A stretch of 64,000 nucleotides of DNA from Geomicrobium sediminis (GTDB taxonomy: Bacteria > Bacillota > Bacilli > Bacillales > Marinococcaceae): NCBI RefSeq assembly GCF_016908595.1, contig NZ_JAFBEC010000003.1, positions 248,001 through 312,000 of the forward strand, read 5' to 3'. The stretch's first letter is position 1, and every line of letters starts with the position of its first letter. Under the pieces are notes generated by a model. It was not told the origin of the DNA, ran no database searches, and worked only from the letters and a program-made list of their open reading frames with translations. The position numbers were made by a program, and so were the translations under genes. This document shows positions 32,675-41,276 of the stretch, in pieces.

Positions 32675-34015
32675 ATGTTTATTGATGATCCCGTATTGAT
32701 GAGTCGATTGTTAACGTTGCTTACGCTTTCGTTTCACATATTTTACGCAACCGTAGGTGTCGGTTTGCCACTTATGATTATGTTGTTCCACTGGTTGGGG
32801 ATCAAAAAAGACGACATTCACTACATCTTAATGGCAAGAAGACTTGCGAAAGGGTTTGTCGTTACCGTAGCAGTTGGTGTAGTAACCGGTACTGCGATCG
32901 GTCTTCAATTAGCGTTACTATGGCCGAACTTTATGCAACTTGCCGGTCATATTATTGCCCTTCCACTCTTCATGGAAGTGTTCGCGTTTTTCTTTGAAGC
33001 GATCTTCCTCGGTATTTACTTATATACGTGGGACCGCTTTGATAATCAGAAAAAGCATCTTTTACTACTCGTCCCAGTTGCGATTGGTGGTGCGATGTCC
33101 GCATTTTTCATTACTGTCGTCAACTCGTTCATGAACGCGCCGGGTGGGTTTGAAATGATTAATGGTGAACTTGCCAACGTAAACCCATTGCTTGCGATGT
33201 TTACTGTTGCGATGCCAACGAAGGTGACGCACGTCTTAGCAACAGCTTATATGACGATCGCCTTTACGCTTGCGGCAATCGCTGCATTCCGCTTAATGAA
33301 AGGCAGTCACAAAGCGTATTACAAGAAATCACTAAACGTCATGATGAAAGTTGGTTTCGTCTTTGCGATTGCTGCAGCAATCATTGGAGACTTCTCAGGG
33401 AAATACCTTGCAGAACATCAGCCTGAGAAATTGGCAGCTGCCGAGTGGCATTTTGAAACGGATGAACAAGCCCCACTTATTCTTTGGGGAATCTTAGATG
33501 AGAATAATGAAGTGAAGTATGGGATTGAAATTCCATTTGCGCTAAGCATTCTTGCACATAGCGATCCAAATGCAGAAGTGATTGGTCTAGATCAATTCCC
33601 AGAAGAGCATCATCCACCACTCATTATTCACTATTTTTTTGACACGATGATTACGATCGGCATGTTTATGCTGACACTCTCGTTCGTCTTCCTCGTCGCT
33701 CGCTGGAGAAATTGGACATTTGTCGATAAGAAATGGTACCGCTGGTTAATCGTTATGGGTGCACCTCTATCATTCCTAGGAATTCAAGCCGGCTGGTGGA
33801 TGTCTGAAGTTGGTCGCCAACCGTGGATTTTAAGAGGCATTATGACGGTTGATGAAGGGGCTACTACAGCCAGTCACGTAGATTTAGTCTTCTTTTTCTT
33901 CGTGTTGTTGTATCTGATTCTTGGAGTTGGTACGATCGTTGTTCTTCGCAAGATGTTCAAAGACAAACCCGTAGAGAAAGAATTAGAGTCTTATGCAGGA
34001 GGGGATGAGCAATGA
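32675..34015 (+). CDS. cydA: Cytochrome bd quinol oxidase subunit I
   Basis: A membrane protein of 446 residues, about nine helices. His21 (SFHIFY) is the expected heme b595 ligand, and the MPTKVTHVLATAYMT segment carries the heme b558 histidine. The quinol-binding Q-loop region is short, as in Firmicutes bd oxidases. AAAGGGGG precedes the ATG. It forms a complete cydABS operon. The cydDC exporter genes needed for assembly are not in the window. Confidence 0.95.
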   Translation: MFIDDPVLMSRLLTLLTLSFHIFYATVGVGLPLMIMLFHWLGIKKDDIHYILMARRLAKGFVVTVAVGVVTGTAIGLQLALLWPNFMQLAGHIIALPLFMEVFAFFFEAIFLGIYLYTWDRFDNQKKHLLLLVPVAIGGAMSAFFITVVNSFMNAPGGFEMINGELANVNPLLAMFTVAMPTKVTHVLATAYMTIAFTLAAIAAFRLMKGSHKAYYKKSLNVMMKVGFVFAIAAAIIGDFSGKYLAEHQPEKLAAAEWHFETDEQAPLILWGILDENNEVKYGIEIPFALSILAHSDPNAEVIGLDQFPEEHHPPLIIHYFFDTMITIGMFMLTLSFVFLVARWRNWTFVDKKWYRWLIVMGAPLSFLGIQAGWWMSEVGRQPWILRGIMTVDEGATTASHVDLVFFFFVLLYLILGVGTIVVLRKMFKDKPVEKELESYAGGDEQ

Positions 34016-35028
34016 GTTTAGAAATCATCGGCATTACGGTGTTGTGGCTCTTTCTCTTCTTTTATATCATTGTTGGATCAATTGATTTCGGAGCGGGTGT
34101 GTTTAACGCTCACAGTATTATAAATGGGAAGCAGCACGTTTTAAGTAAGGTCATTCAACGTTACTTGTCACCCGTTTGGGAAGTGACCAACGTCTTCTTC
34201 GTCTTTTTCTTCGTTGGGATTATTGGTTTCTTTCCAGACAGTGCGTTTTTATTCGGTAGCGTTCTATTAGTACCTGCGAGTATTTCGATTATCTTACTCG
34301 CACTTCGGGGTTCGTACTATGCGTTTGAATCCTACGGCTCTCAGGGTCACCGAGGTTATGCATTTATGTACGGAGCAACAGGGATCTTAATTCCGGCGTC
34401 CTTATCGGTCGTGCTCACCATCTCAGAAGGTGGATTCGTCTACATGGATGACGGTCAACCAGTTCTAAGTTATGAATTATTGTTTACAAGTCCGTTAACG
34501 TGGGCAATTGTTGTCTTGAGTATCGTTGCCGTGCTCTACATTTCGTCGGTGTTCCTCACGTGGTATGCGAGTAAGACTGAAGATCAAGAAGCGACGGGCA
34601 TCATGAGGAAGTACGTACTCATTTGGGCGGTTCCACTGATCGTTGCAGCTGGCGGGATTATTTTTGAATTGCAAAACCATAACTCCGCTCACTTTGATAG
34701 CATTCTAAACCTTTGGTGGATGTTTGCCCTCTCATTCGTGTTATGGGCGGTCACGCTTTGGTTAATCTGGAACAAACGAAAGTATGGCCTTGCAGTATGG
34801 CTCATGATCGGTCAGTTCGCCTTTGCCTTTTTCGGTTATGGAATCTCGCACTATCCGTACTTGCTGTATCCTTATCTAACCATTTACGACGGCTTTACAA
34901 ATGAAGCGATGGCGATTAGTCTCATTGTCGTATTTATTCTCGGTATGATGTTACTATTGCCTTCCTTGTACTTGTTGTTACGCTTGTTCTTATTCGATCC
35001 GAAGTACGTAAAAGGAAAAAGGGAGTGA
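34012..35028 (+). CDS. cydB: Cytochrome bd quinol oxidase subunit II
   Basis: A membrane protein of 338 residues with eight to nine helices, opening with LWLFLFFYIIVGSIDFGAGV, the CydB signature. The ATG overlaps the cydA stop by 4 nt. It is the structural partner of CydA. Confidence 0.94.
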   Translation: MSLEIIGITVLWLFLFFYIIVGSIDFGAGVFNAHSIINGKQHVLSKVIQRYLSPVWEVTNVFFVFFFVGIIGFFPDSAFLFGSVLLVPASISIILLALRGSYYAFESYGSQGHRGYAFMYGATGILIPASLSVVLTISEGGFVYMDDGQPVLSYELLFTSPLTWAIVVLSIVAVLYISSVFLTWYASKTEDQEATGIMRKYVLIWAVPLIVAAGGIIFELQNHNSAHFDSILNLWWMFALSFVLWAVTLWLIWNKRKYGLAVWLMIGQFAFAFFGYGISHYPYLLYPYLTIYDGFTNEAMAISLIVVFILGMMLLLPSLYLLLRLFLFDPKYVKGKRE

Positions 35029-35032
35029 GCTT

Positions 35033-35131
35033 ATGTTGGATGATTTCTTAATCTTAGTAGCTCCGTTTCTCGTACTCATCGGAGCGATCATCGTTGCCTT
35101 TATCGTAGCAAGTAAAGATAAAACGAAATAA
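35033..35131 (+). CDS. cydS: CydS-like single-helix subunit of cytochrome bd
   Basis: A protein of 32 residues starting MLDDFLILVAPF: one transmembrane helix and a basic tail (SKDKTK). GGGAG lies 7 nt before the ATG and the gene begins 4 nt after cydB. Size, position and topology match CydS of Geobacillus bd oxidase, where it is a 33-residue subunit. A strong terminator follows. Confidence 0.8.
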   Translation: MLDDFLILVAPFLVLIGAIIVAFIVASKDKTK

Positions 35132-35136
35132 CTTTC

Positions 35137-35170
35137 AAAACTAGAGCGGCAGTTGTCGCTCTAGTTTTTT
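35137..35170 (+). terminator. Terminator of cydABS
   Basis: AAAACTAGAGCG pairs with CGCTCTAGTTTT (12 bp, 8-nt loop), running into a T tract. Confidence 0.9.
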
Positions 35171-35245
35171 ATGGATTGTTTTAGAAAATCGTATAAAAAC
35201 ATATGTTCTCATGGTAAGATATAAACTGAAAAGGAGAGAACATTC

Positions 35246-35725
35246 ATGAACCATAGCGAAGATATTCAGTTAACGTTTTTCAAAAATGAGCACCTTGAAT
35301 TGTTAGAAAAGTTCGAACTCCCAGAGGCGCAAGCGCAATTTACTGCCTTACCAGAAGAACTAATGAATGTATCAGAAGGACAATATCGAATTGTTATTCT
35401 TGCGAATCAGGAGCCAGTAGGGTTCTTCTTATTGCATACGACGAACCGAGTAAGTGACTATACACCGAACCCTAAAGCGATACTATTAACCGCTTTATCA
35501 GTCGATTATAAACAACAAGGAAAAGGGTATGCGAAAAAAGCAATGCTGGAATTAGAAACATTCATAACATCGACCTTTGAGAAGATCGATGAAGTTGTAT
35601 TGGCAGTTAACCATAAAAACATCCCTGCCCAGAACCTGTACAAAAGTGTTGGCTTTCAAGATACAGGAAGAAGAAAAATCGGCAAAATCGGTGAGCAACT
35701 CATCTTAGACTTAAAGATTTTGTAG
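35246..35725 (+). CDS. GNAT-family N-acetyltransferase
   Basis: A protein of 159 residues. The acetyl-CoA motif is QQGKGYAKKAMLELE, preceded by LLTALSVDYK and followed by VNHKNIPAQNLYKSVGF. AAAAGGAG lies upstream of the ATG. It stands alone between cydS and a methyltransferase. Acceptor unknown. Confidence 0.88.
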   Translation: MNHSEDIQLTFFKNEHLELLEKFELPEAQAQFTALPEELMNVSEGQYRIVILANQEPVGFFLLHTTNRVSDYTPNPKAILLTALSVDYKQQGKGYAKKAMLELETFITSTFEKIDEVVLAVNHKNIPAQNLYKSVGFQDTGRRKIGKIGEQLILDLKIL

Positions 35726-35788
35726 AGAATGATCATCATGGAATGTTTCATCTCTTGAGCCTAATGACGAAGGATGTAGGTGAATGAT

Positions 35789-36598
35789 TTGAGTGAGGTC
35801 ATCAACTATTACAACCAATTTGACGAATGGGGAAGACTTGATCGTGAACCGATCGAATTTCAAGTAAATTGTCACTACATAAAGAAGTATTTACCACGAA
35901 CGGGCAGTATTCTTGATAACGGAGCAGGGCCAGGGAAATATTCGGTAGCGCTTGCGCAAGAAGGTTATCATATGACATTAACGGACCTCACTCCTAAATT
36001 TGTGGATATGGCAAAGTCCAAGGCCAAGGAACGAAACGTAGAAGGTCAGTTTGATGGATTTTACGAGGCGGATGCTAGAGCGTTGTCTTTGTTTAACTCT
36101 GAACAATTTGACGCTACGTTGATGCTTGGACCGATGTATCACATACAACAAGAAGAAGATCGCTTAAAAGCGATAGCGGAATTAAGAAGGGTGACGAAGC
36201 GTGATGGGCTGGTGTTTGTCGCTTTTATGCCACGAGTGAGGCATATTCTTACTTCTCTTTTAAATCCTCGTAGTTGGAAGCCGAATGACAACATGGAGGC
36301 AATCGATGCGTTTTCACGTTCAGGTTGTTTCGATCATTCCAATGAGGGTCGTTTTACCGGTGCGTATTACTTCGAGGTTAAGGATATAAAGCCATTCATG
36401 GAAAACAACGGATTTGAAACGATTAATTTCATTGGCTCAAATGTAGGTGCAATTTTAAATCAAGAGAGTTGGAATTATTGGGAAGGTAAAGGAGAGGAAG
36501 AAGTAAGGAAGTTAATCGGTCTCTTGATTGAACGAGCCGAAGATCCTCATGTGTTAGGAATCTCTTCCCATTTGCTTTATATCGGCAGACGGAAGTGA
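35789..36598 (+). CDS. Class I SAM-dependent methyltransferase
   Basis: A protein of about 269 residues. Motif I is ILDNGAGPGKYSVAL, then LTDLTPKFVDMA and a motif IV-like FDATLMLGPMYH. The start MSEVINYYNQFDEWGRLDREP at TTG 35789 is typical of its family and lies behind AGGTG; GTG 35780 is the alternative. Together with the next VOC gene it forms a short gene pair. Substrate unknown. Confidence 0.82.
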   Translation: MSEVINYYNQFDEWGRLDREPIEFQVNCHYIKKYLPRTGSILDNGAGPGKYSVALAQEGYHMTLTDLTPKFVDMAKSKAKERNVEGQFDGFYEADARALSLFNSEQFDATLMLGPMYHIQQEEDRLKAIAELRRVTKRDGLVFVAFMPRVRHILTSLLNPRSWKPNDNMEAIDAFSRSGCFDHSNEGRFTGAYYFEVKDIKPFMENNGFETINFIGSNVGAILNQESWNYWEGKGEEEVRKLIGLLIERAEDPHVLGISSHLLYIGRRK

Positions 36599-36617
36599 AT
36601 TCAGGGAGGTTAACTAA

Positions 36618-36683
36618 ATGATAATTAACGATGGATTGTCGTTGAAATTTCCTAAGGAGTTGTTGATGTATGAATCGAATTAA
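36618..36683 (+). CDS. Possible 21-residue leader peptide or gene remnant
   Basis: GGGAGG lies 8 nt before ATG 36618, which opens a short frame (MIINDGLSLKFPK...) ending at 36683, inside the start of the VOC gene. The site is as good as any in the region. It may couple translation into the VOC gene, or be what is left of a deleted gene. No homology recognised. Confidence 0.3.
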   Translation: MIINDGLSLKFPKELLMYESN

Positions 36684-37113
36684 CCTCATTACTTTAGGTG
36701 TGAAAAACATTAAGGAATCGCTTGAATTTTACCGAAAGATCGGCTTTGAAGCATCCGTCACTGGAGGCGAAGACAATCCTGTTATTGTATTTTTCAAAAA
36801 TGAAGGTTCGAAGCTAGAGTTATTCCCAATTGAAGAATTAGCGAAAGACATCAATGAAGAAAATCCACCTGAATTATCAAATGGAGGCTTTTCCGGTTTC
36901 ACTCTTGCTTATAATGCAAAGTCTGAAAACGAGGTTGATGAAATTATTCATAAAATAAAAGAGCTTGGTGCCAACGTTGTAAAAGAACCACAGAAATTAT
37001 CATGGGGCGGTTATGGAGGATATTTCATCGATCCTGATGGCTATTATTGGGAAGTCGCCTACGGATCATTATGGGAATTTGATGATTCAAATATGTTGAT
37101 TATTAAAGATTAA
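36670..37113 (+). CDS. VOC (glyoxalase/bleomycin-resistance) superfamily protein
   Basis: A protein of 147 residues with the paired beta-alpha-beta-beta-beta layout: NLITLGVKNIKESLEFYRKIGF at the N-terminus and YFIDPDGYYWEVAYG near the C-terminus, the usual metal-ligand Glu region. AAGGAG lies 10 nt before the ATG. Function within the superfamily cannot be set. Confidence 0.85.
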   Translation: MNRINLITLGVKNIKESLEFYRKIGFEASVTGGEDNPVIVFFKNEGSKLELFPIEELAKDINEENPPELSNGGFSGFTLAYNAKSENEVDEIIHKIKELGANVVKEPQKLSWGGYGGYFIDPDGYYWEVAYGSLWEFDDSNMLIIKD

Positions 37114-37151
37114 ATGCTTCTTTGGAAAGTTGAGAACGAAGGAATTTTTAT

Positions 37152-37904
37152 ATGACAAAAACTAAAGGTCTTCTCGTTGTATTAGGGATAATGAACGTGT
37201 TGCTTGTCATCATCCATTTTTCAGAATTTCATGTTCTTTTTATAAAACCGACGGGGTACATTATTCCGATTGTCATCAACATCGTTGTTCTATCTGTGTT
37301 AGGGATTTGTTCTAAATCTCTACATAATGGTTGGGTTTTTATAAGTTTAGTTCTTAGTTTTGTAGTATTGCTAGTACATGGTTTTATCGTTTGGATCACA
37401 GAGAGTAGCTATGCGCGTATAGACTCTCCGCATGATCAACAATCGCTCGTCGTCGAATATAGAGATTTCACGCTTGGGGAAACGACCTATTTTTATAGCT
37501 TTTATGAGACGAAATTCGGGATTTTAGGAAGATCTCTTGAGGACCAATCTATGACTATTATGAGTAGAAACTTCCCATCAGGTATAGATGCTGAAGAGGT
37601 TCTCGGTTTGCATACAGCAGAATGGATCACGTCTGAAACAGTTCGTCTTCATACGTGGGATGGTATCGTAGAGATTGAGTTGAAATCCTCACCATCAAAG
37701 ACAAATGAACCTCCGCCAACTACTGACGAAGAGGACTTAGAAGCGTTTATGAAAGCTTTGGAAAATGAAGAAGTTGGCCAAACTATTATGATTCATGGGA
37801 AACGACTTGAAACGAGATATGACGAGTCTTCGGGTCAAAGTTGGATTGAAGTTTTCGACAATGCTGGTGAAGGTGCGATTCTTAAAGTATACTTGGCAGG
37901 TTAA
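37152..37904 (+). CDS. Membrane-anchored protein of unknown function
   Basis: A protein of 250 residues with three N-terminal helices (about 6-22, 36-52 and 60-82), followed by about 165 residues of probably extracytoplasmic beta-rich sequence with an acidic stretch (TTDEEDLEAFMKALENEE). No catalytic motif stands out. It follows the VOC gene by 38 nt. I do not recognise it. Confidence 0.6.
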   Translation: MTKTKGLLVVLGIMNVLLVIIHFSEFHVLFIKPTGYIIPIVINIVVLSVLGICSKSLHNGWVFISLVLSFVVLLVHGFIVWITESSYARIDSPHDQQSLVVEYRDFTLGETTYFYSFYETKFGILGRSLEDQSMTIMSRNFPSGIDAEEVLGLHTAEWITSETVRLHTWDGIVEIELKSSPSKTNEPPPTTDEEDLEAFMKALENEEVGQTIMIHGKRLETRYDESSGQSWIEVFDNAGEGAILKVYLAG

Positions 37905-37957
37905 TGTTAATTGTTTCACTTGAATAATCCCAAAGTAATTACTTCATATTTTGCTTT

Positions 37958-38238
37958 AAAAGGATAGAAAAGGATTGTTATTCCTCAGATTGTCGAAAAA
38001 GTGCTGTTCTTATATAAATGAAGTAAAGAGTTAATGAACTTGTAGATTTTAAAGTATTGAAGTTATACATTTTACTTTTGCTTTTACAAACTCAATAAGC
38101 TGTATAAAAGCGGCTGTCGTGGCGAAGACGCCCGCGGCAAGCGTAGCCACAGAAGCCGCTTACTCATTTACGAGTACGCTTTTGGTCCGTTTAAGTTTCT
38201 CAACAGCCTGAGGATTGTTATTCCTTTTCTATCCTTTT
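37958..38238. mobile_element. MITE-like element with 31-bp terminal inverted repeats
   Basis: Left end 37958-37988 and right end 38208-38238 are inverted repeats: AAAAGGATAGAAAAGGA and CCTCAG match at both ends (23 of 31), and the inner block AGGATTGTTATTCCT is repeated in direct orientation at both ends. The 281-bp element has no open frame and encloses a GC-rich palindrome. This is the layout of a non-autonomous miniature transposable element. No clear target-site duplication could be confirmed by eye. Confidence 0.6.
38108..38161. repeat. GC-rich palindromic repeat, short copy
   Basis: A 54-bp copy bounded by AAGCGGCT and AGCCGCTT with TGGCGAAGACGCC inside, nearly identical to the outer parts of the 121-bp copy at 32170-32290 but without its middle. 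The sequence to the right (TTTAAGTTTCTCAAC) also resembles the right flank of that copy (TTTGAAGTCTCTCAAT). Confidence 0.8.
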
Positions 38239-38266
38239 AGATCAAATATAAGTGCCAATTCGATGA

Positions 38267-39319
38267 TTAAGGTGTATAGGCTGCTAGAACAAAACTTTGG
38301 AATGGAAGCTCTTCAACTACAGTATTGGAAATGGTGTCAATTACATAAATAATGTCATTACCAGCATCAGAGATATACGCGCGACGTACACTTGGGTTAA
38401 CGGTGATTGAACTAGTATTTACGTTTCGGTCAATCGTAATCGTGTCTAGTAAAGTGTTCGTGTTTCCATCTACAACATAGGCAAGAACGTTTGATGCGTT
38501 ATTCGTGTTTCGATTTGAAACATAAATTCGATTGTTGATCTCGTCTATGGCTATACCTGTGGATAAATTCTCAGGTTCGGCGAGGGCAATCGTAGTTGTG
38601 ACAGTGTTGGTATTGCCATCAATGATGTCGAGTAGAATAGTTCGACTTGGTGTTGAACTGTTTGAAGTATAAATTCGATTTGTTGTTGAATTTACAGCCA
38701 CTAAACCTGATGCACTAGGAGAAGTAATGACAGTATCTACCCAAGTATTGGTGAGTAGGTCAAGAACATACACATTATCAGCTAGGCCAATCGGTAAATA
38801 CCCTCTGTTAGTCAATGGGTTTAGTGCAAACATTCCGCTACTGGCACCGCTTGGAGTGACATCAATCGTCGTACTTAGCTGATAGTTGTTATCGGGATCA
38901 AATCCAAAAGCCCTAAAGTCTGCACCGGCATAGACGGTGTTATTGGTTGGATTATATCCAATTTCGTTAATACCCGATGGTACAGGTGTTTGTGCAATTA
39001 ATTGATAATCTGATAAATTTAAAACGCTTAATCCTAATGAAGATGTTACATAAAGCAAATTCATTTCGGAATTGATAAAAATATCATTTGGTGTGCCTAC
39101 ATTTTCAATTTCAGTGATAACACGTCTTCGTGATACATCATATACAGTAATTCCACCAGAGCGTCCAATAAATAATAAATCTTCAAGAGGCGGAACTGGT
39201 GGGGTGGGCTGAGTCGGTTGTGTTGGAAAAGTAGGAGACGTTGGTGGTAATGGAGGAATCGGAGAAATATTCCCTGGACCATTGATTAAATTGTTATTAA
39301 TTGTAATTCGCTTTTTCAT
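38267..39319 (-). CDS. YVTN/YncE-like beta-propeller protein with proline-rich N-terminus
   Basis: A protein of 350 residues. Residues 14-45 are a Pro/Thr-rich arm (SPIPPLPPTSPTFPT, then QPTQPTPPVPP). After it come repeated units of about 45 residues containing NRIYVSN, NRIYTSN or NNTVYAG, i.e. YVTN-type blades, enough for a seven-blade propeller. There is no signal peptide, so it is either cytoplasmic or placed on a spore surface; the Pro-rich arm resembles spore-coat or exosporium proteins. AAGGAG precedes the ATG. Confidence 0.75.
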   Translation of the reverse strand: MKKRITINNNLINGPGNISPIPPLPPTSPTFPTQPTQPTPPVPPLEDLLFIGRSGGITVYDVSRRRVITEIENVGTPNDIFINSEMNLLYVTSSLGLSVLNLSDYQLIAQTPVPSGINEIGYNPTNNTVYAGADFRAFGFDPDNNYQLSTTIDVTPSGASSGMFALNPLTNRGYLPIGLADNVYVLDLLTNTWVDTVITSPSASGLVAVNSTTNRIYTSNSSTPSRTILLDIIDGNTNTVTTTIALAEPENLSTGIAIDEINNRIYVSNRNTNNASNVLAYVVDGNTNTLLDTITIDRNVNTSSITVNPSVRRAYISDAGNDIIYVIDTISNTVVEELPFQSFVLAAYTP

Positions 39320-39585
39320 ATTCTCACTCCTTTATCATTAGGATATGAATCTTTGAAATGATTGTATGGTTGAACATCAGGTAGTGGTGCTGTATTTATA
39401 AAATGAGTAAGTATAGAGCGGATAAACAAAAGGAAGAAGAGAAGTCTTTATAACTCACGATCTTTCGCTTTTAAGAGTCGTTAAGTAGCTATTTCATGCT
39501 GCTTTTTTTGTTTTGTGCGTTTATATCACAAAAATGATAGGAATTAAAAAGTGAAAACGTATTAGAGGGTATAAGGAGGGAGCAA

Positions 39586-40125
39586 GTGGAGATCAGTGAA
39601 AAAAACGCAGTCAAACAGCTAAAGAAAAAGAATGAGAAGGCACTGCAATATGTGATTGATACTTACGGCGGCCTCGTAAAACATATCGTCTACAAGTACC
39701 TCTACAAATACCCTCAAGAACGAGAAGAGTGTATAAATGATGTGTTCTGGGTCGTTTGGGATAAGATTAGTGAATTTGATCCGAAGAAGAACAGCCTAAA
39801 AAATTGGATTGCCGCAGTCGCTTCCCACAAAGCGATTGATTATAAGCGTAAGAAGTTAAGGTTACTTGCTAGGGAGTCAAGTACAGATGATGATGGAAAA
39901 ATAACATACTATGATGACTTGAAAAAGCAAGAAAGAGCATTACAGGAAGAAGTTGAAGAGTTACTCAATCATTTACCAGAAAAGGATCGGAATCTTTTTC
40001 GTAATTATTATTTAGAGGGAGAACAGACAAGAGCTTTAGAAAAGAAGTTGGGACTCTCGTCATCCGTAATATACAATCGCTTGTCACGAGGCAGAAAACA
40101 ACTTCGCAAGCTTTTTAAAAATTAG
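39586..40125 (+). CDS. ECF-type RNA polymerase sigma factor
   Basis: A protein of 179 residues. Region 2 includes ECINDVFWVVWDKISEFDP and LKNWIAAVASHKAIDYKRKK, and region 4 LNHLPEKDRNLFRNYYLEGEQ followed by a helix-turn-helix. The start is GTG 39586 behind AAGGAGGGAG. It pairs with the DUF4179 gene 15 nt downstream, the normal sigma/anti-sigma arrangement. Confidence 0.9.
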   Translation: MEISEKNAVKQLKKKNEKALQYVIDTYGGLVKHIVYKYLYKYPQEREECINDVFWVVWDKISEFDPKKNSLKNWIAAVASHKAIDYKRKKLRLLARESSTDDDGKITYYDDLKKQERALQEEVEELLNHLPEKDRNLFRNYYLEGEQTRALEKKLGLSSSVIYNRLSRGRKQLRKLFKN

Positions 40126-40140
40126 AAAAGAGATGAAACC

Positions 40141-41181
40141 ATGAACAAGCTGTATAGGAAATTAAATCGAGCCAATTTTTCTAACTTACAAAATGAAGAA
40201 GCATTAAGTCTTTCTGAGAAAGAACGAATTAGAAAGCATATTGAAACAAAAAAACCGATTCGTAAATCTAAACATGTAGTGATGCTATCCGTGACATCTC
40301 TTATGGCTGCGATCATTCTAATTGGAACCATTGAACCGCGAGTTCTCGCTAATGTGCCGTGGATTGGGTCGACAATCAGTGGGTTTTTATTAGATGAAGA
40401 TGATGAACAACATGTACTTGATGATTATGTGACAGTCGTAGGCACTCACGTGGAAGACAAAGACATAGAAGTCTCACTTAATGAGGTGATGTATGATAAC
40501 CATCGTCTGATTGTAAGCACAACATTCTATTCCACAGAAGTAGATTTAACTGACTATATGCTTCCAATGCCACATCTTAAAGTAAATGGCGAAGAAGTTT
40601 CACAGGGTGCATCCGGTCAGCGGGACATTGTTGATGAACATACAGTGACCATGATTAGTTCGGTCCATATTGACGAAGAATTCTCTTCCATATTATATGA
40701 AAAACCAATCGAAATTACATACTCTCATTTTCTTCATCAGACGACAGATCATGTGATTGAAGGAGAGTGGTCATTTGCATTTAAAACATCCGGTGCAGAA
40801 CTATCTGAAGATACGAAAGTCATTGATATTAATGAAACAATCAAACTCGATAATGGACAAGTTGTTGACGTGGATTCATTTGCAATTAGCCCAGGATCTT
40901 CGACACTACACTATACAATGTACAATAATGAAGAAGCTAAACCATTTGATTGGGAGTATGATGTCATCTTTGAAATGTCTGATCAAGATGGGAATCTTAT
41001 TCCACCTGAGGCTGGTCAGACGTTGAGTGAAAATTCATTCTGGCAATATGGACGATTATCGGAACATATCGAAGAGTTGACATTGACTCCAATTGTCAAA
41101 TCAGGCAGGGAAGGCGAAGCTATAGAAGAGATTAATAAACGATTAACAGGGGAAGAAATTCAAATAAAGGTTAAACAGTAA
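40141..41181 (+). CDS. DUF4179 membrane protein, probable anti-sigma factor
   Basis: A protein of 346 residues: a cytoplasmic N-terminus of about 45 residues (the sigma-binding part), a membrane helix at about 47-65, then a large extracellular domain starting near NVPWIGSTISGFLLDEDDEQ, typical of DUF4179. It is likely to hold the ECF sigma factor inactive until a surface signal arrives. The target regulon is unknown. Confidence 0.82.
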   Translation: MNKLYRKLNRANFSNLQNEEALSLSEKERIRKHIETKKPIRKSKHVVMLSVTSLMAAIILIGTIEPRVLANVPWIGSTISGFLLDEDDEQHVLDDYVTVVGTHVEDKDIEVSLNEVMYDNHRLIVSTTFYSTEVDLTDYMLPMPHLKVNGEEVSQGASGQRDIVDEHTVTMISSVHIDEEFSSILYEKPIEITYSHFLHQTTDHVIEGEWSFAFKTSGAELSEDTKVIDINETIKLDNGQVVDVDSFAISPGSSTLHYTMYNNEEAKPFDWEYDVIFEMSDQDGNLIPPEAGQTLSENSFWQYGRLSEHIEELTLTPIVKSGREGEAIEEINKRLTGEEIQIKVKQ

Positions 41182-41276
41182 TGAAGTATAGTTGTAGCAA
41201 AGGCGTAATTACGTTTACTTTTGTGACAATTACTGAAGATCGTTTTACGGTTACTCATACGTAAGGGGTTGAGGCA

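Noticed and set aside
39483-39515. Hairpin with a T tract before the ECF sigma gene as a regulated attenuator
   Set aside because: The stem is only 7 bp with a wobble and no promoter could be placed upstream of it on the plus strand.
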